Source: Adiantum capillus-veneris
Lineage: Eukaryota > Streptophyta > Polypodiopsida > Polypodiales > Pteridaceae
Assembly: GCA_014529385.2 (NCBI GenBank)
Contig: CM043966.1
Span: 85,209,087 to 85,273,086 of the forward strand
Direction: 5' to 3'
Length of the DNA: 64,000 bases
Shown: piece by piece, positions 21,946 to 33,950 of the stretch
Layout of the letters: each line of letters starts with the position of its first letter
How positions within the stretch are numbered: the stretch's first letter is position 1
Notes under the pieces: model-generated
Told to the model about the DNA's origin: nothing
What the model saw: only the letters and a program-made list of their open reading frames with translations
The model's database searches: none
Program-made: the position numbers and the translations under genes

Positions 21946-24900
21946 TATAGATCTAAGCAAGTATATATAATGAGTCTTCAAACTAATAATCCAAGGGAAG
22001 AGAGTAGCAAGGTCCACTACTTGTCCAAGCTCAGCTCTAGACAACATAGAAAGATGCTAGTTCTACTAATTGTCTAATTATAGGCATGGAGAAATGATAG
22101 AAGGTTGACCACTTGTCCAACCTATCATCTCTAGTAAGATGGGAGGTTTGGCCTTAAGATTCACCATGTAACCAACCTATACATCATTGTATTATGAAGA
22201 GTAAAAAAGCAAAGCTCCACCACTTGTCCAAGCTAGTTCTAAAACCCACATGGAGATAAGCAAGCTCCACCATTTGTCGAATCTCTCTTCCATTAAAACA
22301 TGAAAAAACTCAGCTATGTTGTACAGGGGGACTTTTTTCCAAGGTCCACCACTTGTCCAAGCTAGGATCCCTAGTAGCACGAGTGGTTTGGTCTCAAGAT
22401 ACACCACTTGTACACTCTATGTCATTATATTAAGAAGAACTATGTATTAAGGTCCACCACTTGTCCAACCTATAAGGTTATATCTTAAATGGTATCCTTT
22501 CTCACCACTTGAAATGCCCATGATATGTTTTACACGGGGGTTTCATTCCAAGGTCCACCACTTGTCCAAGCTAACTCTATTCAAACATAGAGAGAAGCAA
22601 AGGTCCACCACTTGTCCAAGCTAACTCTATTCAAACATAGAGAGAAGCAAAGGTTCACCACTTGTCAAAGCTAGGCTCCGTTGAAGTATGGAGAGAAGTA
22701 ACCTCCATCATTTTTCCAAGATAGGTGCCATTCAAACATGGAAAGAATCAAGATCTACCATGTCTCCGAGATTCTAGGCTCCATTGAAACACCCTAAAAC
22801 CATGATATTTTGTACATGGGGTGTTTATATTCAAGGTCTACCACTTCTCTAACGTATTATACCTAGTAGCATGAGTGATTTGGTCTTAAGATTCACCACT
22901 TATCCACTCTATGTCATTATATTAAGAATAACTGGGTGTTAAGGTCCACCCTTGTCCAACCTATAAGGGTATATCTTAAATGGTATCCTTCACCACTTGT
23001 CAAGGTCCATCACCACTTTTCCAACCTATAAGGTTATATCTTGAATGATATTTTTCCTCATCACTTGTAATGTCCATGCTATGTTTTACAAAGGGGTTTT
23101 GTTCCAAGACCCACCACTTGTCCAAGCTAACTCCATTAAAACATAGAGAGAAGCAAAGGTCCACCACTTGTCCAAGATAGGCTCCATTGAAACATGGAGA
23201 GAAGGATGATCCACCATTTCTCCAAGATAGGTTCCATTGAAACATTGAGAGAAGCAATCTCCACCATGTCTCCAAGCTAGGCTCTATTGAAATACCCTAA
23301 ACCCATAATTTTGTACATGAGGGGTTTACATTCAAGGTCCACCACTTGTCCAACCTATTATCCCTAGTTGCAAGAGTGGTTTGGTCTCAAGATTCACCAC
23401 TTGTACACTCTATGTCATTATATTAAGAAGAAATATATGTTAAGGTCCACCATTTGTCCAGCCTCTAAGGTTATATTTTAAATAGTATCCTTTCTCACCA
23501 CTTGAAATGCCCATGATATGTTTTACATGGGGGTTTCATTCCAAGGTCCACCACTTGTCCAAGCTAACTCTATTAAAACATATAGAGAAAGAAAGGTCCA
23601 CCACTTGTCCAAGCTAGGCTCATTGAAACATGGAGAGAAGGAACCTCCACTCTTTCTCCTAGATAGGCTCCATTGAAACATGGAGAGAAATAAGCTCCAC
23701 CATGTCTCCAAGTTGCTAGGCTCCATTGAAATACCCAATACCCATAATTTTTTGTACATGGGGGGTTTACATTCAAGGTTCACCACTTGTCCAACCTATT
23801 ATCCCTAGTAGGTTTGGTCTCATGATTCACCACTTGTCCACTCTATGTCATTATATTAAGAGGAATTAGGTGTTAAGGTCCACCACTTGTCCAACCTATA
23901 ATGTTATAGCTTGAATGGTATTTTTTCTCACCACTTGTAATGCCCATGACATGATTTACATGGGGGTTTTGTTCCAAGGTACACCACTTGTCCAAGATAA
24001 ATCTATTGAAACATAGAGAGAAACAAAGGTCCACCACTTTTCCAAGCTAGGCTGCATTAAAACATGGACCTTAATACCAAATTATTTCTAGTAGCATGAG
24101 TGATATTTTGTACATGGGGCGTTTACATTCAAGGTCCACCACTTGTCCAACCTATTTCCCTAGTAGGTTTGGTCCCAATTTCACCACTTATCCACTCTAT
24201 GTCATTATATTAAGAATAATTGGGTGTTAAGGTCCACCACTTGTCCAACCTATAAGGTTATATATTGAATGGTATTTTTTCTCACCACTTGTAATGCCCA
24301 TGATATGTTTTACATGGGGTTTTTGTTCCAAGGTCCACCACTTTTCCAAGATAACTCTATTCAAACATAGAGAGAAACAAAGGTCCACCACTTGTCCAAG
24401 TTAGGCTCCATTGAAACATGGAGAGAATGATGCTGCACCATTTATCCAAGATAGGCTGCATTGAAACATGGAGAGAAGCAAGCTTTACCATGTTTCCAAG
24501 CTAGGCTCCATTGAAACACTCTAGGGGGTTTTATTTCAAAGCCCACCACTTGTTTAACCTATTATCCCTAGTAGCATGAGTGGTTTGGTTTCAAGATTCA
24601 CCACTTGTACACTCTATGTCATTATATTGTGTTAAAGTCCACCACTTGTCCAACCTATAAGGTTATATCTTAAATGGTATCCTTTCTCGCCACTTGAAAT
24701 GCCCATGATATGTTTTACATGGGAGTTTCATTCCAAGATCCACTACTTGTCCAAGCTAACCATATTCAAACATAGAGAGAAACAAAGGTCCACGACTTGT
24801 CCAAGCTAAGCTCCATTGAAACATGGAGAGAAGGAACCTCCACCATTTCTCCTAGATAGGCTCCATTAAAACATGGAAAGAAGTAAGTTCCACCATGTCT

Positions 24901-25862
24901 CCAAGATGCTAGGCTCCATTGAAATACGCAAAACCCATGATATTTTGTACATGGGTGATTTACATTCAAGGTCAACCATTTCTCCAACCTATTATCCCTA
25001 GTAGGTTTGGTCTCACAATTCACCACTTTTCCACTATATATGTCATTATAATAAGAGGAATTGGGTGCTAAGGTCCACCACTTGTCCAGCCTATAAGGTT
25101 ATACCTTGAATGGTATTTTTTCTCACCACTTGTAATGCCCATGACATGCTTTACATGGGGGTTTTGTTCCAAGGTTCACCACTTGTCCAAGCAAATTCTA
25201 TTGAAACATAGAGAGAAACAAAGGTCCACCACTTTTCCAAGCTAAGCTCCATTGAAACATGGACCTTAATACCAAATTATTCATAGTAGCATGAGTAATA
25301 TTTTGTACATGGGGGGTTTGCATTCAAGGTCCACCACTTGTCCAACGTACTTTTCCTAGTAGGTTTGGTCGCAAGATTCACCACTTGTCCACTCTATGTC
25401 ATTATATTAATAATAATTGGGTGTTAAGGTCCACCACTTTTCCAACCTATAAGGTTATATATTGAATGATATTTTTTCTCACCACTTGTAATGTCCATGA
25501 TATGTTTTACATGGGGATTTTGTTCCAAGGTCCACCACTTGTCCAAGCTAAATGTGTTCAAACATAGAGAGAAACAAACGTGCACCACTTGTCCAAGATA
25601 GGCTCCATTGAAACATGGAGAGAATGATGCTCCACCATTTATCCAAGATAGACTCCATTGAAACATGGAGAGAAGTAAGCTCCACCATGTTTCCAAGATG
25701 CTAGAGTCCATTGAAATACCCAAAACCCCTGATACTTTGTAGATGGGGGGTTTACATTCAAGGTCCACCACTTGTCCAACCTATTATCCCTAGTAGCATG
25801 AGTGGCTTGGTCTCAGGATTCACCACTTGTCCACTCTATATCATTATATTAAGAAAAATTGA
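21946..25862 (-). repeat. Minus-oriented satellite block 1
   Basis: Begins with the inverted array-exit segment (GATCTAAGCAAGTATATATA) also found at 6171-6350, then many copies of the reverse-complement core GGTCCACCACTTGTCCAAGC. Larger units recur at about 360-440 bp, marked by the GGGGTTTACATTCAAGGTCC phrase near 23315, 23760, 24118, 24955, 25313 and 25747. Divergence is clearly higher than in the 1-6170 array, and the minus strand keeps 17-codon periodic open frames of 60-115 codons. The block ends abruptly near 25862, where plus-oriented sequence resumes. Confidence 0.92.
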
Positions 25863-26201
25863 GTTTCCATATCTAAATGGATCTTTGCTTGGATAAGTGG
25901 TAGACCTTGAGACCTAAATACCCATTCTACACTAGAGCATTGGTTAAGCCTTATACACTTCAAGCATACCTTTAACAACAAGTAGTAGTTATTAGTTGAC
26001 TTAAGTCTAGTTGAACTCCATGGTATTGAGACTAAGAGAGAGTGTAGCATAAAAAAGAGTCAGGATTTTAATTTGACTTTCTTTCTATTAATGAGTAGAT
26101 CATAGATGGATTTTGGTATCTAATAAAACCTTAGGGTAGACAATGTAAAACTCATGTCTATTGTTGTGTTTGCATTAAGTGTTCTTGTTCTTTAATTTCA
26201 G
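25863..26201 (+). other. Noncoding leader of the FCP1-like pseudogene
   Basis: Contains one plus-oriented satellite core (GCTTGGATAAGTGGTAGACC, about 25889) and ends in the acceptor-like TTCTTTAATTTCAG (to 26201). No open frame of interest on the plus strand. Confidence 0.6.
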
Positions 26202-26977
26202 AACCATTACAGAAAAATGGATTGGCTATATGCTGGCATAAATTGAAGAAAACTATTGAATTACCCATCCAACCTCCTCCAAGACCTTGTCCAAGGAATG
26301 AATCACCTCCTTATCACCTACCACTTGCTTTCAAGGACATCAAAAGAGCACTTATCTTGGATCTAGAGGGGTTACTTCTCAAGACAGTTGAAATGAAACA
26401 TGGAGATTCTATGCCATCTTGGGCTCAACACATGCGACTTGTGGAGGACAAAGATGAAGTTTATCATGTGGTGCGACCAGACGCACAAAGTTTTTTGGAT
26501 TTTTGTGCTGAATACTTTGAGCTATGGATATGGAGCTGCTATAACTTAACAAGGGTGCAACGCATCACACAAAAATGTTTTCCTGAGTAGTATACCAAGT
26601 TCAAGGTGTTTATGAGTAACAAAAATTACCAAAATCCAAATATCATGTTAGGATTTACAAGGGTTTATCACAAAAATCTGAGTGATATTTGGAAGATATT
26701 TGAGGATTTGGATGCAAACAATACCTTAATTTTTGATGACACTCCATATAGGGTGATGTGGAACATGCCAGGGACATATCTTATATTTCCAAAGATGTGG
26801 AGGCAAACTTCCGAGCAACTTCAAAACTTCTTGCAGAGAACCATAGTTCCATGGTTGGTAGGATGGTTGTATGCAAGAGATAAGAGAGTCTATACATACA
26901 ACACAATTGTAAATCAGTATAGTGATTCTGAGACAAATTATGTCCTTGGTGTGTACTTGTCAACACGAAAGCATTGA
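26202..26977 (+). pseudogene. FCP1/NIF-type phosphatase-like terminal exon with nonsense codon
   Basis: The frame is open from the acceptor at 26201 (two bases completing an upstream codon) to TGA at 26975-26977, except for an in-frame TAG at 26588-26590 about halfway. Motifs: ALILDLEGLLLKT (HAD motif I, with D-x-E in place of D-x-D), VRPDAQSFLDF, WIWSCYNL (motif II), and after the stop NTLIFDDTPYRVMW (motif IV) and GTYLIFP. It is a diverged paralogue of the gene at 11744-12942 and lacks the SAP-like tail. No in-frame ATG precedes the domain, so it needed an upstream exon. AATAAA overlaps the stop region (26977-26982). A single nonsense codon in an otherwise clean frame means either a recent pseudogene or, less likely, readthrough. 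Confidence 0.82.
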
Positions 26978-27724
26978 ATAAATATGGCTATAAGATGCTT
27001 TTTTTATTCTAGTGTGTATCTTTCAACATTTGTATAATTTGATATAGTCTTTTTAAAAAAAAAAAAAAGGTGTGTCAATTTTATGAACACTTGAATGGAG
27101 TGCACCCTACTCTAAGGGGACTTCAATGTACTATTGGAGTGCATCCTATTGTAAGGGGACTCTGATGTATTAATAGAGTGCACCCAAATTTTTGGGGACT
27201 CATTTTTTATTTGATTGGGGCCTATGTTGGGTCATATAGTAAAAGAAATTCATTTTTTGTCAATTCATATCGATGTTGCATTTATTTGGAACTATGAAAG
27301 AATTGATGTTTGATGTCAAAATAAAACTTGTAAGTGTGGATCAGAGAATTCATGGACTTTAAATATGTGAGAGGGATCTTTTTATTGGGCACAAATGTTT
27401 GCTTCAAGAATTTTGTCATTACATACTTTATGTGAAAGAGTTTTAGAACCTAAAAGACTTTGAAAACAAAACTATGGAATCTAAGTGCATGTATTCTTGA
27501 ATGGCTTGAAAGTTGATGTATACATGCATGTCGCCTTGATGAAGATTTAGATCTGACAAAATGGAAAGATATAATTCTTGGACGTTACCTTTGTCAATTT
27601 GGTAATAACATATTTAACTTTCTTTTAATATGGGTGGAAAATATATTATTATGTGCATTTGGAACCTAATTGCTTGACCTTCAAACCAAGATTCCTATGT
27701 TATTTTTTCATATACTTTTTTGTA
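26978..27724 (+). other. 3' flank of FCP1-like pseudogene, no gene
   Basis: Holds a run of 14 A residues at 27055-27068 and three loosely repeated phrases of about 45 bp at 27095-27200 (GGAGTGCACCCTACTCTAAG, GGAGTGCATCCTATTGTAAG, AGAGTGCACCC). The rest is AT-rich and without a recognisable feature. Confidence 0.6.
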
Positions 27725-29070
27725 CTGAATTAAGATTGTGGATGCAAGGTCCACCACTTGTTCAAGCTAGATCTAAGAAAGTATATATACTGAGTCTTCA
27801 AACTAGTAAACCAAGGGAAGAGAGAAGCAGGGTCCATCACTTTTCCAAGCTCATCTCTAGACAACATAGAGAGATGTTATGTCTACTAATTGTCCAATAT
27901 AGTCATGGAAAAATGATAGAAGGTTGATCCACTTGTCCAACCTATCATCTCTAGTAAAATGGGAGGTTTGGCCTTAAGATTCACCATGTAACCAACATAT
28001 ACTTCATTGTATTATGAAGAGTATAAAAGAAAAGCTCCACCACTTGTCTAAGGTAGTTCCAAAATCAACATGGAGAGAAGCAAGCTTCACCATTTGTCCA
28101 AGATAGGTTCCATTAAAACATGGAAAACCTCATATATGTTGTACATGGAAGCTTTTTTCCAAGGTCCACCACTTGTCCAAGCTAGGATCCATTAAAACAT
28201 GGATAGAAACAAGGCTCCACAACTCGTCCAACCTTTATAGCTGCGAAGTGTACCGGTTGTCTAAACTAGGCATGGAAAAATAATAGAAGGTCCACCACTT
28301 ATCCAATATATTATCTCTAATAGCATGGGAGGTTTGGTCTCAAGATTTAGGAATTGGCTGACCTGTATTTCATTGTATTTTGATGAATTTGGTTTTAAAG
28401 TCAACTACTTATCCAAGCTATAAGTTTATATCTTGAATGGTATTCCTTCCCATCACTTAGAAAACCAATGATATGTTGTACATGGGGGGGTTTGTTACAA
28501 GGTCCACCACTTGTCCAAGCTAGTTTCATTGAAACATGGATGAAGACAAGCTCCACCATTTGTTAAAGCTAGACTCCATTGATATCTAGAAAATCCATTC
28601 TATGTTGTACATGGGGTTTTTGTTAAGGTCCAACACTTGTCCAAGCTAAGATCCATTGAAACATGGAGTAGAGAAACACTCCACCACTTGTCCAAGCTAG
28701 GCAACATTGATAGTAGTTGGTTTATTTTGAAGATCCACCACGTGTCTAAGCTAACTCTATTGAAACATAGAGAGAAGCAAAGGTCCACCAACTGTTCAAG
28801 CTAGGCTCCATTGAAACATGGACAGAAGCAAGCTCCACCATTTCTCCAAGCCAAGATCTAGTTGTCCAACCTATAAGGTTATATCTTAAATGGTAATCTT
28901 TCTAATCACTTGGAATACCCATGATATGTTTTACATGGGGGTTTTGTTCCAAGATCACCACTTGTCCAAACTAACTCTATTGAAACATAGAGAGAAGGAA
29001 AGGTCCACCACTTGTCCAAGCTAGTCTCCATTGAAACAAGGAGAGAAGCAAGCTCCATCATTTCTCCAAG
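27725..29070 (-). repeat. Minus-oriented satellite block 2
   Basis: Starts with the inverted array-exit segment, here matching 6171-6350 further outward than block 1 does. Positions 27770-28160 are a direct duplicate of 21946-22350. It then carries irregular GGTCCACCACTTGTCCAAGC copies to about 29070, after which plus-oriented remnants (29089, 29270, 29303) appear. Confidence 0.88.
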
Positions 29071-29912
29071 ATAGGCTAGCATGGATAAGTGCACCTTGAA
29101 ACCAACCTTCCTATGAGGCAATAGAGCATATGCTACATATTTTATGTATGCCCCATGCCTCAAATTAAGAAGTTATAGATTAGAAGTGGACCTTGCTTAA
29201 ATGTCACATGCAATAAATTAAGGAAAAATAGCCAAGTGGATTGTATTCCTCAATGGATCCTTGCTTTCACAAGTTGTGAACCTTGAGTCACTTTGACATT
29301 AACTTGGACAAGTAGTGGACCTAGAAACCAAGCTCTCCATGTTGAGATAAGTTGTAGGTAGGACAGTAGAACATAGACAACGATAATGGATGCAATATAC
29401 TCCTCTCCTAATAATCCAATTGATTGAAACCATGATATTTTAGTTGTTTTCATTGTGTATTGTATGTGCATAAAGTGGAATGAGACCTTAAGAAAACTCA
29501 AATTTTTGACAAAATCTCTATATTTTATACATGATATATTGAAAGTTGTCCAACCTGGGAATTGGGATTTTCTCACTTTACCTAATATGGTCTTATATCT
29601 CTTAGCTCATGCGTGTTTTTCACATGACACCAAAGAGAGAATTTTCTAAATGATGTGTTTTATCTCTGGTATTAGGAGTTCGGGCTGATTCATAATGGTT
29701 TGTGATTTATGACCAAAACAGTGTTCCTATCGTCTCTATGACGTGAAACGAAAAGCGCGTTTTATGCGCACATGATCATAAACGCATCATGTTCATAAAT
29801 CAGCATGTGAAACATGATGAAATATCATGGAGAAACTTCATACGTACTCGGTTAATCCATACATGCACTCGTATGCAAAAAAAAATTCACCAAGAGGGTG
29901 TCTACTCAGAAA

Positions 29913-29971
<59 letters not shown>

Positions 29972-30247
29972 GGCTATGGAGTTTAGAGCTTCTCACTATG
30001 CTTTAAAATTGATTAGGGACTGTCAAAAGTCTCCTTGCTTTGCCGCAAGAGAGCGGTGATGAGAGCTACGTAGCGGTATACACCACGAAAGCTTACAGAG
30101 AGCGCGTACACCGTGAAACGAGAGAGAAGATAGTAAGCACGTAGAGAAAGAGTATTCTTCTTCTTCTTATTTTTCTTCCCCTCGAGAGAAGAAGAGCTTA
30201 TGGATATGGTGATGAAGAGCTTGCACCACTCTGTATAATAGATACGT
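29071..30247. other. Gene-free stretch left of the TR-GAG element
   Basis: Plus-oriented satellite remnants to about 29360, then AT-rich unique-looking sequence with short frames only. A GA microsatellite lies at 29916-29967. Around 29760-29830 are several imperfect ATCATG/CATGAT inverted phrases. Nothing codes convincingly. Confidence 0.5.
29916..29967. repeat. (GA)n microsatellite
   Basis: About 26 uninterrupted GA units. Confidence 0.97.
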
Positions 30248-31835
30248 TGGAAAGGGGGAAATGGAAAAACCACCAGCACATAAACTCGATGCCTTTATAT
30301 AGCTCAGTGATCTCACAACACCCCTATCCCCTGGCAAACACAGACCATGATACGCAATTTGCAAACAGCTATTGTCCAAGCCCGTACCCGACCATCCCTC
30401 AGACACCTCAAGATCATTGGCAGACTCACGTTTGCCCACAAGCTTCCATCCTCAAGACATATATCACAACCATATAGATAACACTCACTCACTCAATACA
30501 TTGGACATACCACAAGATTTTTGTAGCCCTTTGCACACCCCTTGCTTATACAAAAACAAGTCACATACACCACCCACGCATGAGATCGAAAGACAATGTT
30601 ATATATGTGCTCAAACAATGAGCAGAGGGAGTTTGATTTTCTTGAGCTTCAGATCATATACAACTATGGATTAAATTGGAAAAAAACCCCGGCATAGCAT
30701 ACGAAAAGTCTATGGTGAAGTATGGGCGAGAGAGTGTGCATGGATACGCTCTCCCTCAAAGCGGTGCATCACCTTTTCTTTGCTTATACCCCTCCTTACA
30801 TGAGCTCATGTCGATGCTGCCCCTGCATGAACGGGCGGCCTTCATCAACCCATCATGGCCTTGCTTCCCTTCTCCTCCTTGAAGGCGCCTCTCTCCTCTT
30901 TGATCACGCTGCCCTGCAACACCTCCCTTCATCGCTCCTTCACCCCCAACTGCCTCATGCTTCCCTGCTTCAAGCCATAACTGCATCCCGCCCTTTGGAA
31001 ACTCTCACACTTATGGTCGGCCACCCTCTTCACTGGCGGCCAACTCCTGGCCTGGCGGCTCCTCACCTCCTCTGCACTCTCCTTGTCCTGTCTGCCACCT
31101 CGTGGCCCTTACAGCCCTAGCGGCCTTGCAACCACCTCCTTCTTGCCACCTCAACAGGCGGCCCCTCCAGGCCTTGCTTTCCCCTATGGCGACTCTCCAG
31201 CCCACCCTCTGCAGCTCTGGCCAATAGCGACCTCGCTATTGGTCGCCCTATCTATCAACTGGCCTCCCCCCGTGATTGCAGCCCCTGGTGTTTGTAGCCG
31301 GCCCTCGAGCGGCCCCCCCTCTTCATGCGTATCGCCCAGGTGGAGGCCTTCTCCCATGCATGGCCCCAGATGGCGCCTCCTTCCCTCGCCTTGCTCGACT
31401 GCAGACCACTGCAACACGTTCTTTTTTTATATTAATAGCTTTGAATTTTTTTTATTTTCTTTTGGGCTTGGTCCCCTTGCACACGCCAGCAACCGTAGAC
31501 AGTTGAAAACTTCCACCACATTGCAAAGCACATGTTTAACTCCGCGACGTCCCCTTTAAAGCGTGTCCGCATATGAAGCTTTGTCCAAAAGAGCATCTCC
31601 CGCGCCAAGAAGCACTTGGCCGCAACTTGATATAACTCGTTCTTTTAGCATCCCGACCAATATGGCAGAAATCCATCCTTGTCCTGCTCAATATCACCTG
31701 TGACATACATATTAACTGACGACTTATTGAACCATGCATCATGCAAATGCTCAAGCGTCGTGTCATCTACTGGTAAACCCCCATGCAACGGCTTCCAGCA
31801 CTTCCATAGATCGACATAGTTTGGGTATACGATCA
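30248..31835 (-). repeat. TR-GAG 3' LTR
   Basis: Plus-strand ends TGGAAAGG and GATCA. In sense orientation a TATATAAAGG box lies at about 30301-30292. The open frame of 158 codons on the plus strand (31083-31559) is copied identically in the other LTR and runs against the element. Confidence 0.9.
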
Positions 31836-32548
31836 TTGCCCACCCCCTCGTTGAGCATTCTTGCTCAACCACAGTATTATTTAGGTATTATAAGTCTGTA
31901 TAGAGAGAATGATATAACATAGAGCTATAGATATATTGCATAAGAAAAATGATAGTGGCTATATAGATAGGATGGAGATAGAGAGAAAACCATCTGCTAC
32001 TGCATCACCCGCCAGGGTCAAATGGAAAGCTCGAAGCTTCCCCAAGCATGGTGTAGAGTCCACCTGGATCAAATATAAAACATTGGCCGTGGCCATCCAC
32101 TTGTAAAGCATGCATATCCAAGCCTTCCTTCGCACTTGTAGGCCAATAGACAAGCCATCCTTCCAGCTCTTCATAGCATGGAGCTTTGTCACCCTTAATC
32201 CATAAGTCTTCGTGCCAACCATAAACATGCTTTCGACCACTTGAAGCATTAGTACCATAAATTTCTATCATAGCATCCGTTATAGAACCCTCCATATCAT
32301 TATCTTCATCACATGAGCATTGAAACCTGCATAGTACACCTTGCAAAGCAACCTGCAACATCATAGCTATCAATAGCATAACCTGAAGCAACAATACCCT
32401 TCCATTTGCCTCCACTTGCTACATAGCCAAGCAAACCTGATCCCTTTGCGAACCTGCATCCAGACCCTCTGTAAACGGCACTAAGGCCCCCTTCTCATAC
32501 TCAAGAACATGACCTGCTAGAGATATAACCTGTTTTTCAAACACCTCA
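31836..32548 (-). other. TR-GAG 3' internal region and polypurine tract
   Basis: In sense, a purine-rich CGAGGGGGTGGGCAA stretch (31850-31836) stands directly before the 3' LTR and fits a polypurine tract for plus-strand priming. The remaining 700 bp have overlapping short frames (71-136 codons) in the minus strand with no recognised domain. Confidence 0.55.
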
Positions 32549-33888
32549 TCACCTGCAAGGTTGGTGGCACCTTCCTTTTTGCATGGAGCCTCTCTCATAG
32601 GCTGCACCTGTATCAGTTTCCATAGAATCATCTGCCGGAACTAACTCTCCACGGCTACCCACAAACTCTGAAACTTTACCATGAACCTCGACACGCCCCT
32701 CAAGGCAAGGTTGTCCCACCCCCTGCATAGACAAATCACTTCGACCTACCACAGCTTCTGCTTCCAACTCCTGCAAGTCACCCTGGAAAACTTGCTCTTC
32801 AATCAAACTTGATGCACAATCAAACCACATTTTTTCCTCCAATAGGGACTCACCATCACAAGACACTTTATAGGGCTGCTCGACTGGCAGATTCACACAA
32901 GGTGTAACACTATAGTTCTCTTCGACCTTTAGCTGGCTAGCAGGCAACTCGCATACACTGTTCTCCACTTCATCTACATGAAAAACATCATAAGTGTCGT
33001 ACTTAGAAGACATGGACTCCGTCTCCCACATGCACTACTAGACCTTTGAGAGCTGTCAAACTCCTCTTTTGCACTTGTCAATTCTTGCACCACTGCTACC
33101 TTTCTCATTGCTGGCTTTGGAACCAACACTTCGTCTTGAAAAACTTTTACGACCTCGCTCTCCTGAGGAAGGAAACTGGGTGGCACCCTGAACATACCTC
33201 TCTGCACCTTTTGAGACCTGGTAGGTACTTCTTCTATCTCTTCTAGCTTGCCATCAACTTCACGTGATTTGATCACATTCATATCAATAAAAAAAGGAGC
33301 TTTTACCTCTTGATGCTCATCAATCTGCTTGGGTATGGGTCCATTGGCTACCATGATTGCCGAATGTAGCAAACCTGCCTCCATGTTCTTATTCATCTTT
33401 CGACTCTTTGCTTTGGAAATTCTGACGGCTTCATCATAAGTGCTTGGATCTTCATAATCGACTCTCTCACGAACATAGGGATGCAAGCATGATAGAAACC
33501 TTTCGAGCTTCAAATATTCCGCATTGGTTGCTTGGGTAGACGCCGCAAAATCCCCCCAATAAGCTTCAAATTTATCAACAAAAGCATCGAAATTCGCACT
33601 TACGTCCTGTTGCAAACCTTTGATCTTCGCATCTGTCTCCGAAGTTGACACCACCTTTCGATACCTTTGTAAGAATTGCTTGCAAAATCCGATCCAATTC
33701 TGCTTGTGCAGATCTTCTAAGCCATCGGACCAAACCTTTGCTTTTCCTCGCAGCACCAAAGGTAGATTTTGGATCTTCACTTCATCCCCTAGCATCCGCA
33801 ATACTGTCAGCATGAACAACTCAAAATCGGCTATCCAATCGTCAACATCCTCATCTCCTTTGAACACTGGCCCAAACTCCTACTTCAT
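32549..33888 (-). pseudogene. Retrotransposon gag, minus strand, early stop and frame change
   Basis: An ATG at 33888-33886 is followed at codon 3 by TAG (33882-33880); the frame is then open to 32974 (297 codons counted from a GTG at 33867). Residues DVDDWIADFELFM, RGKAKVWSDGL, WIGFCKQFLQRY and YLKLERFLSCLHPYVRERV are typical of the plant retrotransposon gag domain that packages element RNA. Near 33030-32974 the reading continues in a shifted frame (CELPASQLKVEEN..., to 32549), rich in acidic residues and without a zinc knuckle. The TAG could be recent damage. Confidence 0.82.
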
Positions 33889-33925
33889 CTTGACTCAATA
33901 ACACCTTGTTAGGAAGCAATCAGTG

Positions 33926-33945
33926 GATCCTCAGTGGGGGCACCA
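33926..33945 (-). promoter_or_regulatory. Primer-binding-site-like sequence of TR-GAG
   Basis: In sense, five bases after the 5' LTR, reads TGGTGCCCCCACTGAGGATC. It begins TGG, as required to pair with a tRNA CCA end, and its last bases resemble the T-arm complement seen in Asp-type sites, but the middle does not match that site well. The priming tRNA is not assigned. Confidence 0.6.
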
Positions 33946-33950
33946 CAAGA

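Noticed and set aside
22192-29163. Minus-strand frames of 60-115 codons in the inverted blocks
   Set aside because: Same 17-codon periodicity as the satellite; no independent coding evidence.
31083-31559. 158-codon plus-strand Pro/Ser-rich frame, repeated at 34785-35261
   Set aside because: It lies within both LTRs, antisense to the element. Its duplication is explained by the LTRs and no domain is visible.
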